A stretch of DNA of 41,439 nt from Clostridiales bacterium (GTDB lineage Bacteria > Bacillota > Clostridia > Saccharofermentanales > Saccharofermentanaceae). The stretch is from positions 1-41,439 of the forward strand of contig JAGCGK010000145.1 of the NCBI GenBank assembly GCA_017649645.1, read 5' to 3'. Below are positions 1 to 7,728 of the stretch, in pieces (within the stretch, counting starts at the first letter, position 1; every line of letters begins with the position of its first letter). The position numbers and the translations under genes were made by a program. Under the pieces are notes generated by a model. That model searched no databases. It was not told the origin of the DNA and saw nothing but the letters and a program-made list of their open reading frames with translations.

Positions 1-64
1 CAGGGCTCGAACCTGTGACCCTCTGCTTGTAAGGCAGATGCTCTCCCAGCTGAGCTAAGCTTCC
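1..64 (-). tRNA. tRNA-Val (anticodon TAC), 3' end cut by the window start
   Basis: On the minus strand the 5' acceptor begins GGAAGCT at 64. It is followed by a D arm (GCTC...GAGC), an anticodon stem TCTGC/GCAGA with loop CTTACAA, and a T arm with GGTTCGAGCC. Loop positions 34-36 read TAC, so it decodes GUA as valine. The acceptor 3' strand lies outside the window. A consensus promoter sits upstream. Confidence 0.95.
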
Positions 65-106
65 ATGCCGTTGTTTTTACTGGGGCGCTCTCTCAAGCGC
101 AAAGAG

Positions 107-135
107 ATTATAAAAGAACATTTCATGTTTGTCAA
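107..135 (-). promoter_or_regulatory. Consensus sigma-A promoter of tRNA-Val
   Basis: On the minus strand TTGACA (135-130) and TATAAT (112-107) are separated by exactly 17 bases. This is a perfect match to the vegetative consensus, as expected for a stable RNA gene. The leader between it and the tRNA carries a small GCGC/GCGC hairpin (85-100) that would be removed during 5' processing. Confidence 0.85.
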
Positions 136-175
136 CAAGATATTCAAATTACTTTTTCGGACACGCTCGTATGCC

Positions 176-205
176 TTTTCAACACCTTAAACGGCATGCT
201 ATAAT
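176..205 (+). promoter_or_regulatory. Promoter of tRNA-Ala
   Basis: TATAAT at 200-205 lies 10 bases before the tRNA. A TTTTCA at 176-181 with 18-base spacing is a modest -35. The -10 is perfect and the -35 is weak. Confidence 0.6.
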
Positions 206-215
206 CATGCTGCTT

Positions 216-291
216 GGGGTATTAGCGCAGTTGGGAGCGCATCACACTGGCAGTGTGGGGGTCACGGGTTCAAGTCCCGTATACTCCACCA
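216..291 (+). tRNA. tRNA-Ala (anticodon GGC), CCA encoded
   Basis: A complete 76-nt cloverleaf. The acceptor GGGGTAT pairs with ATACTCC with one G-U pair, followed by encoded ACCA. The D stem is GCGC/GCGC. The anticodon stem TCACA/TGTGG carries loop CTGGCAG, so the anticodon is GGC (alanine, GCC codons). The T arm is ACGGG-TTCAAGT-CCCGT. Confidence 0.95.
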
Positions 292-292
292 A

Positions 293-330
293 CAAAAAAG
301 ACCGTGTCGTGTGACACGGTCTTTTATTAT
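293..330. terminator. Bidirectional terminator between tRNA-Ala and the DUF3592-like gene
   Basis: A 9-bp perfect stem GACCGTGTC/GACACGGTC (300-308/313-321) with loop GTGT is followed by TTTTATTAT on the plus strand. It is preceded by an A-rich run that gives a T-run on the minus strand. It can end both the tRNA and the converging gene at 341-907. Confidence 0.85.
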
Positions 331-340
331 ATCTCTAAGA

Positions 341-907
341 TCAATACTTGCTGTTCATGTATTTCTCAAGGAATTCCTGCTTACGCTCTTTTTTGCTTCT
401 GGCGATGTAAGAGATCGTAAATATGATCAATACTACACCGTAGATAACTGCAGAGTATGGAATAACTGTCTTGATATCAACTGTTGTTGAATCAGCATCA
501 CCTGCAAGTGAATAGATAGTCGGGTTATTCTTGTTTACATAGATCTGAATAACAGCTCCCTTTTTGTAAGGAGAATTGTTATATGTTGCGTGAGATGTGG
601 AAAGCGGAACATCAGACTTTTCCTTGTAAACGCTAAAGTCTCTTGTACTTGAATATGTCTGTCCCTTGTAGTTGAAGGAAACAGTAATAGTCTGAACAAA
701 GTTGATAACGTACTTATCCTTGAAGAGTCCCCTCTCTTTGTCTTCAACAGCAACAGGAGCTGATGAGGAAGTAATAGTACCGTAAATAAGATCGTGATCA
801 GCATGTGTAGTGAAACTGTTGATAAGAGCCCAAACACCGAATGTCATAGCTACAGCAAACACAGTGATAAGGAACACGGTCAACAGATATTTAAAGAACC
901 TCTTCAT
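341..907 (-). CDS. Membrane-anchored protein of DUF3592-like architecture
   Basis: 188 residues. One transmembrane segment lies at the N terminus (about 7-30) and one at the C terminus (about 150-170), followed by a short basic cytoplasmic tail. Between them is a predicted extracytoplasmic beta-rich part. A YKKGAVIQIYVNKNNP stretch resembles the 'G..V.vyvnP.nP' pattern of DUF3592 proteins, and I rest the family call on that pattern and the topology. A strong ribosome binding site (GGAGGT) precedes the ATG. The gene is monocistronic, with a terminator on each side. The biochemical function of the family is not known to me. Confidence 0.75.
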   Translation of the reverse strand: MKRFFKYLLTVFLITVFAVAMTFGVWALINSFTTHADHDLIYGTITSSSAPVAVEDKERGLFKDKYVINFVQTITVSFNYKGQTYSSTRDFSVYKEKSDVPLSTSHATYNNSPYKKGAVIQIYVNKNNPTIYSLAGDADSTTVDIKTVIPYSAVIYGVVLIIFTISYIARSKKERKQEFLEKYMNSKY

Positions 908-993
908 AAAAGACCTCCAAAATGAAATAACACATCTATTTTATAACACAAAATATAAAAATAAAAATACAAAATTACAACATTTCTTGAAAA

Positions 994-1026
994 ACAAAAA
1001 AACCGTCGTCTGATGCGGCGGTTTTT
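994..1026 (-). terminator. Terminator of the large structured RNA
   Basis: On the minus strand AAAACCGCCG (1025-1016) pairs with CGACGGTTTT (1008-999) across a 7-base loop, with one G-U pair. A T-run follows (1002-996). It lies just after the closing helix of the RNA. On the plus strand the same hairpin ends in TTTTT and could also stop plus-strand transcription. Confidence 0.8.
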
Positions 1027-1477
1027 CTGCATAGAAAAGCTCCAGCGAACCAATCAACTCTACTTCCCGATTAACCACAATTCCTTTACTCGAGCCTCTG
1101 CCAGCCATAACGCCTAACCGATTGCCATTGCCTTCAACGTAACTCCCAAACAATGACCCCTTCTCACCGCTTAATAAGTCGTTACTCACTTCTTTGTTTA
1201 TCGCCCCCGATTACTCGAAAGCTGTCATAAACTTAAACCGGCTACTCGGTTCGCACGATTAGGATGTACCGTTAGGTCTGTAGCTTCGAACTTCTCCTGT
1301 CGGCGGCGACCTCTCACACAACCGCGGATCAAACGTCCGAACGACTAAACTGTTACAACCTGCGACTTGCGGATAGCATCCCATCCCGTCAATCGCTGCT
1401 CGCTTCCAACTTCTAGGAAACCTATCTGTTGGCGACCGTGGTTCGAAAACTTAAGTGTTCTCGTATTCCCTGGAGCT
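996..1477 (-). ncRNA. Large structured non-coding RNA, ROOL-like candidate or new class
   Basis: This 739-base gap has no credible gene but has every mark of a stable RNA. There is a promoter at 1512-1484, an expected start near 1477, and a terminator ending near 996. The ends close on each other. AGCTCCAG (1477-1470) pairs perfectly with CTGGAGCT (1045-1038), and CGAACCA (1445-1439) pairs perfectly with TGGTTCG (1052-1046), directly stacked on it. Inner helices I can draw: CGAGAAC/GTTTTCG (1463-1457/1450-1444, sharing two bases with the second closing helix); TCG+CCAAC/GTTGG+CGA with inner TAGG/CCTA (1435-1400); GCGATT/AGTCGC (1396-1391/1367-1362); AGGTC/GACCT (1312-1308/1278-1274); TCGAAGCT/AGCTTTCGA with one bulge (1289-1282/1223-1215); AACCG/CGGTT (1251-1247/1240-1236); AAACAA/TTGTTT (1199-1194/1153-1148). 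I do not find the RNase P, tmRNA or SRP signatures. Size, tRNA neighbourhood and host type suggest ROOL, but this is inference. Confidence 0.72.
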
Positions 1478-1483
1478 ATTTTC

Positions 1484-1512
1484 AGTATATTATCCCTACC
1501 CTTGTAACGCAA
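1484..1512 (-). promoter_or_regulatory. Promoter of the large structured RNA
   Basis: TTGCGT (1512-1507) and TATACT (1489-1484) are spaced by 17 bases on the minus strand. The predicted start, about 7 bases downstream, coincides with the first base of the closing helix. That agreement supports both calls. Confidence 0.7.
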
Positions 1513-1535
1513 TTGTAATGTTTTCCATAAATACA

Positions 1536-1581
1536 AAATAAGCCTTGTGCATTTTGCACACTTTTCACAAAAAGCACAAGG
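1536..1581 (-). terminator. Probable terminator after the DUF368 gene
   Basis: On the minus strand CCTTGTGC (1581-1574) pairs with GCACAAGG (1550-1543). A competing hairpin TGTGCA/TGCACA lies inside it (1560-1555/1551-1546), and a T-rich CTTATTTTG follows. The T-run is imperfect, so some read-through into the RNA gene is possible. Confidence 0.45.
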
Positions 1582-1646
1582 TTGTATAATGAATATGTTG
1601 TGAGATTGCATAAATAATTAGACTTTCAAAGTATAACGTTTTGTGC

Positions 1647-2552
1647 TTACACTTTCTCGATCTTTTTATTCCCTGTTTTTCCCTTTTTCTCGATAACGAC
1701 CTTTAACAGCTGAAGGCCTGATATTACTGCAATTCCGATGATAAAGAAGATGATGCTGAATGTATGAAGATCCATCATCGGCTGAGGAGTATCAAGAGAT
1801 TCCGGACCTCTGACGATAGCGTAGAGAGAACCGATCATGAGACCGATTACAAGGTAGATCGTCTGTGATCTGAATCTTGAAAGGCACTTTTTGAGGATGC
1901 CGACGATTCCGACCGCACCTGCGATAACACCGAATCCGAAGATAAAACAGATAGGCAGAGCCTTAAGATCAAAGGTAAGGACGGAGTGAACTGCGCCGAT
2001 TACCGTTGTGTATACGCCAAAGATAAGAAGCAATGTTGAACCGGATATACCAGGAAGGACCATGGCACAGATCGCAAGAGCACCGCAGACAAAAAGATAG
2101 ACGCCGCTTGCAACTGTCAGGTGGAACTCACCGCCTTCACCGTTGTTGAGCTTGGCTTTGAGGAGCGTGATCGCAACAACAAGTGCCGCGCCGATGAGAG
2201 TAAATACGAGATTATAGTACTTACCCTTAAGGCACTTCTTCTCTTCCATAACGATGATCGGGATCGCAGCAAGGACAAAGCCGAGGAACATCGAACTGAT
2301 GAGATAGATATTTTTTTCGAAAAGGGAATTAAGGATAAGGATCGCGAGGACCATACCTGTTGCCCAGCCGATACCCACGCGAAGGAGGAAGAAGAATGCT
2401 TTTTTACGCTCTTCCTTTTTGCCCTTGAGGAGCAGCGAGATGGAGTTGATGAATTCGTCATAAAAGCCCATGATAAAGGCTATCGTTCCGCCTGATACGC
2501 CCGGAACACTGTCTGCAAGGGCCATCAGAAAGCCCCCGATAATTGTCATCAT
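1647..2552 (-). CDS. popT: DUF368 family membrane protein (PopT-type polyprenyl-phosphate translocase)
   Basis: 301 residues, with about eight or nine membrane segments. The N-terminal GFLMALADSVPGVSGGTIAF and the internal AMVLPGISGST are the twin 'PGxSGGT/S' signatures of DUF368. Members of this family were reported to recycle undecaprenyl phosphate across the membrane for peptidoglycan and other surface polymers. That role is transferred by family. The start is chosen at 2552 with AGAGG upstream; a second ATG follows at once. The gene is divergent from the MscS-type channel, and both concern the cell envelope. Confidence 0.88.
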   Translation of the reverse strand: MMTIIGGFLMALADSVPGVSGGTIAFIMGFYDEFINSISLLLKGKKEERKKAFFFLLRVGIGWATGMVLAILILNSLFEKNIYLISSMFLGFVLAAIPIIVMEEKKCLKGKYYNLVFTLIGAALVVAITLLKAKLNNGEGGEFHLTVASGVYLFVCGALAICAMVLPGISGSTLLLIFGVYTTVIGAVHSVLTFDLKALPICFIFGFGVIAGAVGIVGILKKCLSRFRSQTIYLVIGLMIGSLYAIVRGPESLDTPQPMMDLHTFSIIFFIIGIAVISGLQLLKVVIEKKGKTGNKKIEKV

Positions 2553-2593
2553 AGATATGAACCTCTTTTAAAATTCTTTTTCGTTCAAGTGAT

Positions 2594-2621
2594 ATTGTAC
2601 AGGAACGGGCAATTTACGCAA
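2594..2621 (-). promoter_or_regulatory. Promoter of the DUF368 gene
   Basis: TTGCGT (2621-2616) and TACAAT (2599-2594) are spaced by 16 bases on the minus strand, about 40 bases before the start codon. The -35 hexamer is identical to that of the large RNA promoter. Confidence 0.6.
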
Positions 2622-2646
2622 AGGTGATAAATTGTAAGAAATTATA

Positions 2647-2652
2647 TATAAT
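2647..2652 (+). promoter_or_regulatory. -10 element of the MscS-type gene
   Basis: TATAAT at 2647-2652 lies within an AT-rich run 30 bases before the ATG. No good -35 is seen at the proper distance. Confidence 0.35.
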
Positions 2653-2682
2653 ACAGAAAACATTTCATCAAAGGTGAACATT

Positions 2683-3867
2683 ATGATCTTCGAGAATATA
2701 AGAGAATTGATAGAGAATCTGGATCTGGGCAAGACAGTGTCCGAACTTCTGATAACAATGGCGAACATTGCGGTAATAACACTCATTTGTCTTTTGGTCT
2801 GCGCGGTGATCCTGATCGTTACCAAGATCATTTCCGCCAGCGCAAAGAGAAAATCTTTAAAAACGATCACCCAGTCAGCCAAGAATAACCATTTCACTTT
2901 ATATCTTTGTCTGTTCTTTATTTCAGTCACCGTAAGCTCGTTTGCTTCCGCTTTTCCGAGAAATGAGGGCAGGATCCTGAAGATCACGAGTGTATTGATG
3001 ATCCTCATCCTCATGCTCCTGGTTAATTCTATCATCGATATCATCGGTGACCTATATAGCACCAAGTCCATATCGAAAAAGCGCCCGATCAAGGGTCTTC
3101 TTCAGATCATCAAAGTGCTCGTTATCATCGTACTTACCATCATCATGGTATCTCTTCTCATCAATCAGAGTCCGCTCGTACTGATCGGAGGTATCGGTAC
3201 GTTCACGGCGATCATTTCCATCGTGTTCAAGGATGCTCTCCTGGGACTTGTCGCAGGTGTTCAGATTACATCCGATGATCTTTTAAGGATCGGTGACTGG
3301 GTCGAGATCCCGTCAGAAAATGTGGAAGGAACCGTTCAGGATATCTCTCTTATATCAGTCAAGATACTGGCATTCGATAATACGCTTTATACGATCCCTG
3401 CTTATACTTTCCTGTCTGTTCCGTTCAGGAACTGGCATACGGCACTCAAGAGCAAGGCACGTCGAGTTTTCAGAGCCATGCCTCTTGATATCGATTCGAT
3501 AAAGCCGTGCGAAGATGTTTCATCAGTATTGAAAAAATATGAGGAGTTCTCTGACCTTAAGGAAGCTCTCGACAAGAGAAGCGAGAAAACAGGTGAACTT
3601 ACCAACTTAAGCGTTTTCCTGGAACTTCTTCCCAGGATCATCAAGAAGGATCCTAACGTTGTTCAGGATAAGCTCGTGATCTGTCAGGTCAACGACACAA
3701 AGAGCACCACAGGCGTACCTGTAGAGTTCTTCTTCTTTACCGATCTTACCGATTGGGAACACTATAGTATGATCTCTTCTTCAAAGGCAGAGCTTGCGTT
3801 GGCCCTGGCAAAAGAACTCGGCCTTAAGCCTTATCAGTCAAAGGTAAGCGTTAACGCTCCGAAGTGA
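2683..3867 (+). CDS. Mechanosensitive channel, MscS family, YbdG/MscM-like
   Basis: 394 residues. ATG at 2683 is preferred over an upstream GTG (2674) because AAAGGTG lies 6 bases before it. Transmembrane segments fall at about 20-45, 70-90, 105-125, 150-170 and 180-205. The last matches the pore helix plus beta domain of MscS: LIGGIGTFTAIISIVFKD, then LVAGVQI and a RIGDWVEIP motif. The conserved middle, including FLSVPFRNWH, is closest to the miniconductance YbdG branch, which has a longer C-terminal region than MscS. The expected job is release of solutes on hypo-osmotic shock. The stop overlaps the converging gene at 3851-4198 by 17 bases. Confidence 0.88.
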   Translation: MIFENIRELIENLDLGKTVSELLITMANIAVITLICLLVCAVILIVTKIISASAKRKSLKTITQSAKNNHFTLYLCLFFISVTVSSFASAFPRNEGRILKITSVLMILILMLLVNSIIDIIGDLYSTKSISKKRPIKGLLQIIKVLVIIVLTIIMVSLLINQSPLVLIGGIGTFTAIISIVFKDALLGLVAGVQITSDDLLRIGDWVEIPSENVEGTVQDISLISVKILAFDNTLYTIPAYTFLSVPFRNWHTALKSKARRVFRAMPLDIDSIKPCEDVSSVLKKYEEFSDLKEALDKRSEKTGELTNLSVFLELLPRIIKKDPNVVQDKLVICQVNDTKSTTGVPVEFFFFTDLTDWEHYSMISSSKAELALALAKELGLKPYQSKVSVNAPK

Positions 3868-4198
3868 TGAGTCTGTCTCTTAACTTGTAAAGTTCCTGAA
3901 CACTGTTTTCGAGAAAGAAATAGTGAAAGATATATGGAACGAGCAGGATCAAGAGCATGACCGCAAGTACCAGAGGGAAGAAATTTCCGACCATGAAAAA
4001 TGACAGTACCGAGATGATCTCGAGTATCGCAAAGAGCACCGTGACGATCAGGTGTATAAGTCTCTCGTGCTGAAAATATAAGATCTTTGTTTCAAGCTCG
4101 TGAAGGACCTTGTCCTTGGTCTCCTGATCAGCCTTAGAAAGTTCGTTATCGAGAAACTTTTTAAGTTCGGACATATATTCGCTTATGTACTTTTTCAT
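3851..4198 (-). CDS. Small two-helix membrane protein after the radical SAM gene
   Basis: 115 residues. The N-terminal amphipathic, charged part (about 1-45) is followed by two membrane segments at about 46-68 and 72-95 and a short charged tail. No known domain is recognised. Its ATG overlaps the stop of the radical SAM gene by 4 bases (ATGA), so the two are translationally coupled. Its 3' end overlaps the end of the converging MscS-type gene. Confidence 0.75.
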   Translation of the reverse strand: MKKYISEYMSELKKFLDNELSKADQETKDKVLHELETKILYFQHERLIHLIVTVLFAILEIISVLSFFMVGNFFPLVLAVMLLILLVPYIFHYFFLENSVQELYKLRDRLITSER

Positions 4199-5112
4199 CT
4201 CACGATCACGCTCCTTTTCTCGAATCTGCCGTTAATATAGTTTACTACACTTCGCTTGTCTTTTGTCCATGACGGTTCAAGAAGGATCGATTTAGGACCG
4301 TCCCCTGTCAGGCGGTGGACGATCATTTCAGGCGGAAGGATCTTAAGAGCTTCATCAACAATGTCAAAGTACTCATCTCTTGAAAGCACCTTGATCTCAC
4401 CTCTTCTCCACTCCTTCTCAAGTCCGGTTCCGGTAAGAACATAAAGGCACGTAAACTTGATCCCGTCACTTCCCATATCGACGACGTGCTTAACGCTTTG
4501 AAGCATCATCTCACGGGTCTCATCCTTAAGTCCGAAGATAAGATGAGTGATGACCTCGATGCCTTGAGACTTGAGCCTTCTTACGGCATCATCGTATTCT
4601 TCGGTATGGTAACATCTGTTGAACCATTCGGCCGTCTTCTCGTGTATTGTCTGAAGACCTAGTTCTACCATAACAGGTTTGATCCTATTCATTCTCGAAA
4701 ACATTAGGATCATGTCATCGGGCAGACAATCAGGCCTTGTCGCGATCGACACTGCACAAATCATTGGGTGCAAAAACGCCTTCCTGATCTTCTCCTCGAG
4801 GAATGAAACCTCACAATATGTATTCGTGAAACTTTGAAAATACGCTATATACTTTGTCTCCGGAGAAACCTTAGCCGAGAGCTTTTCTATGGCGCTATTG
4901 ATCTGTTCGATAACGTCATCTCCCTTGGTTGAGAATTCTCCCGATCCTCCGAGACTGCAAAAAATACAACCGCCCAAGCCCTTCGTTCCGTCCCTGTTCG
5001 GACAGGTAACATCCAAGCTTATTGCGGCTTTGTAGACCTTGGAACCGAATCGTTCCCTGAAATATAGGTTGGCGTCAGAATATTCCGTCTTTGTCATAGG
5101 TCGACGGATCAT
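4195..5112 (-). CDS. Radical SAM protein, TIGR01212/YhcC family
   Basis: About 305 residues. The family's unusual iron-sulfur cluster motif is visible: C37, then DGTKGLGGC with C49, then C52. AYFQSFTNTY and the MVELGLQTIHEKTAEWFNR and TGDGPK stretches are typical of this family. The substrate is unknown. The start is uncertain: the frame overlaps the preceding gene by 38 bases, and a second ATG at 5097 is possible. Neither start has a clear ribosome binding site, so coupling to the upstream gene is likely. It is flanked by two small membrane proteins in one transcript. Confidence 0.88.
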   Translation of the reverse strand: MIRRPMTKTEYSDANLYFRERFGSKVYKAAISLDVTCPNRDGTKGLGGCIFCSLGGSGEFSTKGDDVIEQINSAIEKLSAKVSPETKYIAYFQSFTNTYCEVSFLEEKIRKAFLHPMICAVSIATRPDCLPDDMILMFSRMNRIKPVMVELGLQTIHEKTAEWFNRCYHTEEYDDAVRRLKSQGIEVITHLIFGLKDETREMMLQSVKHVVDMGSDGIKFTCLYVLTGTGLEKEWRRGEIKVLSRDEYFDIVDEALKILPPEMIVHRLTGDGPKSILLEPSWTKDKRSVVNYINGRFEKRSVIVR

Positions 5113-5560
5113 ATCCGATCATAAGATCTTCGTTCTTTCTGGAAACTGCAACGACCAGGACTCTGGCATCTGCCGTAGCGGTCTTATAGAATTCCTTATC
5201 ACAATCGATCCTGTATTTGCTCTTCTCACCCGGAAGCTTAACAAGGATCTGACCTGAATCACCGAGTCTCGTGACCACAAGACCTACTGTCATATAAGCT
5301 GCCTGGCTTATGATCCTTGTGTTGTTCCTGATAGTCGTGAAATAAGTATATAAGATCGCGATGAGACCGATAGCTGCAAAACTGATAAGAAGGCAAAGTA
5401 TCAAAGTGGAGAAGAAACTGTCTTTGTTATAGACCAAAACGAAACCGCTGATGATGGCGAGCATGAGCAACAGAAGATAGACAAGCATCTTGACTCTTGC
5501 CGAGTTAATAACATTAGCTCTAATTCGGGATCTTATTCCCTCATCAGCCTCCATCCACAT
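5075..5560 (-). CDS. Membrane protein of unknown function upstream of the radical SAM gene
   Basis: 161 residues. A short charged N terminus is followed by two membrane helices (about 24-45 and 50-73). A soluble C-terminal domain of about 85 residues has alternating beta-strand character (YMTVGLVVTRLGDSGQILVK). GGAGGT lies 9 bases before the ATG. It is the first gene of a three-gene minus-strand unit with the radical SAM gene and the 115-residue membrane protein. I do not recognise a family. Confidence 0.75.
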   Translation of the reverse strand: MWMEADEGIRSRIRANVINSARVKMLVYLLLLMLAIISGFVLVYNKDSFFSTLILCLLISFAAIGLIAILYTYFTTIRNNTRIISQAAYMTVGLVVTRLGDSGQILVKLPGEKSKYRIDCDKEFYKTATADARVLVVAVSRKNEDLMIGYDPSTYDKDGIF

Positions 5561-5599
5561 TTTATAAATACCTCCAAAACATGGATTATTATATCATTA

Positions 5600-6796
5600 T
5601 TATTCTTTTGTATCAAAATTCCTTTCTATTTCGCCCAGGAATCTCAAGCTGTCCCTTCCGTACCTGTCCTTGATCGCGTCAATGGTATTCTCCAGTTTCC
5701 TGTTTTTCTCTTCCGTCTTTATATTCTCGAAAAGGTTCATCTGTTCAGGAGCATCCACACTTCTTAAGTTGGTCACTCTGACTCCGATACTTCTTACCGG
5801 CACATGCCAATCATATAATGCATCAAACAGTTCGACCGCTGATCTGTGGATCACCTGACTGTTATCAGTCGGACTTATGAGTATCTTCTGCTTCTCATAG
5901 ATATTCAGATCTTTGTCTCTTACCGATATCTGGATAACATCACCCTTAAGCCCCGCCTTACGAAGCCTTCCCGCTACTTTTGAAGCCAGCATCAGATAAG
6001 TGGAGGATATATCGGAAGCTGAAGTAAGATCTGTTTCCGTTGTGGTTGAATTACCTACTGATTTGATCGTGCGTTTTGAATCGGAGCTCTTTACTTCAGA
6101 ATCATCGAGGCCGTTCGCATATATCCATAACTGCGGTCCGCCCTTCCCGAGATACTCAAAAAGGAATTCGCGGTCACAAGCGGCCAGATCTCCTATTGTC
6201 TTTATATTAACTTTATTTAAACGTTCCTTGGTCGATTTGCCCACAAACAGAAGATCCGAACACGGAAGAGGCCATACTATCTCTTTGAAATTGCTCTCGC
6301 TGATTACGGTCGTGGCATCAGGCTTTTTATAATCAGATCCGAGTTTGGCAAATATCTTGTTAAAGCTGACACCGACCGAACAGGTAAGCTTAAATTCCTT
6401 TTTAACCCTGTCCCTTATCTCGTCAGCTACTTCCTTCGGGTCTCTGTCACCGATCGTATCCGTAAGATCGAGCCAGCATTCATCAAGGCCGAAGGGTTCG
6501 ACTTTATCGGTATATTCTTCGTACAGCTCGCGAAGTTTTCGAGAATAAAAAGTATATTTATCATAATGAGGTGTCGCAAGGACAAGATCAGGACATTTAC
6601 TTTGAGCCTGCCAGATCACTTCCGCAGTCTTGACTCCGGCCCGGGATGCGAGCTGATTTTTGGCAAGAACGATGCCGTGCCTTTTTTCCTGATCACCGAC
6701 AACTGCCATGGGTACGTTCCTGTATTCGGGATGAGAGATCATCTCGACTGAGGCGAAATAACAGTTTTGATCCACATGAAATATTACCCTGCTCAA
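5600..6796 (-). CDS. dinB: DNA polymerase IV / Y-family translesion polymerase
   Basis: 398 residues from a TTG start at 6796. That start has GGAG 6 bases upstream and gives the family's usual N terminus: SRVIFHVDQNCYFASVEM with the first catalytic Asp. A longer frame to 6838 would begin inside the promoter. The other catalytic acids lie in GLDECWLD. Palm, fingers and thumb with helix-hairpin-helix (VNIKTIGDLAACD) are in order. The little-finger domain follows, and the C terminus has a QMNLFE stretch resembling a beta-clamp binding peptide. The expected role is lesion bypass. The gene stands alone with its own promoter. Confidence 0.93.
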   Translation of the reverse strand: MSRVIFHVDQNCYFASVEMISHPEYRNVPMAVVGDQEKRHGIVLAKNQLASRAGVKTAEVIWQAQSKCPDLVLATPHYDKYTFYSRKLRELYEEYTDKVEPFGLDECWLDLTDTIGDRDPKEVADEIRDRVKKEFKLTCSVGVSFNKIFAKLGSDYKKPDATTVISESNFKEIVWPLPCSDLLFVGKSTKERLNKVNIKTIGDLAACDREFLFEYLGKGGPQLWIYANGLDDSEVKSSDSKRTIKSVGNSTTTETDLTSASDISSTYLMLASKVAGRLRKAGLKGDVIQISVRDKDLNIYEKQKILISPTDNSQVIHRSAVELFDALYDWHVPVRSIGVRVTNLRSVDAPEQMNLFENIKTEEKNRKLENTIDAIKDRYGRDSLRFLGEIERNFDTKE

Positions 6797-6826
6797 AGTC
6801 AACTCCAGAACACGAACATATATTCT

Positions 6827-6854
6827 ATTATATAGCAAAAGTGCCTATTTTCAA
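6827..6854 (-). promoter_or_regulatory. Promoter of dinB
   Basis: TTGAAA (6854-6849) and TATAAT (6832-6827) are spaced by 16 bases on the minus strand, about 30 bases before the TTG start. No LexA-type box (GAAC...GTTC) was seen overlapping it. Confidence 0.7.
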
Positions 6855-6910
6855 GGTTTTTTGACGTTTGATAAAATCAAAATATAATTGTGAACAATCT
6901 ATTAACACAG

Positions 6911-6938
6911 TTGTATTCTTGACAAAATAAAATATAAT
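6911..6938 (+). promoter_or_regulatory. Promoter of the two-component system
   Basis: TTGTAT (6911-6916) and TATAAT (6933-6938) are spaced by 16 bases, about 60 bases before the response regulator start. A nearby TTGACA (6919-6924) is too close to this -10 to be its partner. Confidence 0.55.
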
Positions 6939-7000
6939 TAGAGGTGTATTTATGATTATCAAAAAAGAAATATATGATAAAAACACAAACGGAGGTATAT

Positions 7001-7714
7001 ATGGCACAACACAAGATCCTTTTGGTTGATGACGATACAGATATTCTCGAGATCAACCGCTCATTCCTTACAAGCGAAGGTTACGACGTTTACACAGCTA
7101 CATCAGTAGCTCAGACAATGGAAAAGGTACAGGTCATCAACTTTGACTGTATCGTTTTGGATGTAATGCTCCCTGACGGAAGCGCATTCGAACTCCCACC
7201 TAGAATTCAGGTTTACTGCAAGGCTCCTATCATCTTCCTCACTGCTAAAGAGGATGTTGATGATAAGATCACAGGTTTCAAGGCAGGTGCTGATGACTAT
7301 ATCACAAAGCCTTACTCTCTCCCTGAGCTCTCACTTCGTATCAACGCTCATATCAAGAGAAATCTTAAGAGTGAAGGATTCCTTATGGAGTTCAGCCCTC
7401 TCAAGATCAACATCAAGACTCGTGAAGTTACTTTGAAGGATGAGGCAGTTCACCTCACCAACAGAGAGTTCGATATCCTGAGACTTCTCGCTGAGACACC
7501 GAACGTTATCGTTCCGTTCTCCAGGATCTATTCTCAGGTTTGGGGCGATGATTCCCCGTGCGATAACCACCTCGTAATGGTTAACATCTCCTATCTGCGT
7601 AAGAAGATGGAGAAGATCGCTCCGGAGATCACTTATGTAAAGACTGAATGGGGTATCGGCTACTCTTTCGCTTACCCGCCGGTAAAGAACAGTCTTCACG
7701 GAGATTTTCAGTAA
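7001..7714 (+). CDS. Response regulator, OmpR/PhoB family
   Basis: 237 residues. The ATG at 7001 has GGAGG 5 bases upstream, so an earlier in-frame ATG at 6974 is rejected. The receiver domain (1-120) has the acidic pocket D10-D12, phospho-acceptor D54 in IVLDVMLPDG, T81 and K103. The C-terminal winged-helix domain (about 135-235) has the usual VHLTNREFDILRLLAE start and ends in TEWGIGYSF. It is the partner of the histidine kinase 90 bases downstream. Targets are unknown. Confidence 0.95.
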   Translation: MAQHKILLVDDDTDILEINRSFLTSEGYDVYTATSVAQTMEKVQVINFDCIVLDVMLPDGSAFELPPRIQVYCKAPIIFLTAKEDVDDKITGFKAGADDYITKPYSLPELSLRINAHIKRNLKSEGFLMEFSPLKINIKTREVTLKDEAVHLTNREFDILRLLAETPNVIVPFSRIYSQVWGDDSPCDNHLVMVNISYLRKKMEKIAPEITYVKTEWGIGYSFAYPPVKNSLHGDFQ

Positions 7715-7728
7715 TTGAAAAATTTAAC

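Noticed and set aside
941-1189. An 82-codon open frame on the minus strand
   Set aside because: It lies within the structured RNA and runs through its terminator. No ribosome binding site precedes it, and the hydrophobic end is a translation of the terminator and A/T-rich run.
994-1512. RNase P RNA, tmRNA or SRP RNA as identity of the structured RNA
   Set aside because: The RNase P core GAGGAAAGTC and ACAGAA motifs, the tmRNA acceptor end and tag frame, and the SRP apical loop context were looked for and not found. A GGAAGCGAGCAGCG stretch only superficially resembles SRP helix 8.
1345-1611. An 88-codon open frame on the minus strand
   Set aside because: It spans the DUF368 terminator, the RNA promoter and the 5' part of the RNA; no ribosome binding site or protein-like character.
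6919-6938. TTGACA with TATAAT as the regulator's promoter
   Set aside because: The two hexamers are only 8 bases apart, so they cannot work as one promoter; the TTGTAT partner at 16 bases is preferred.
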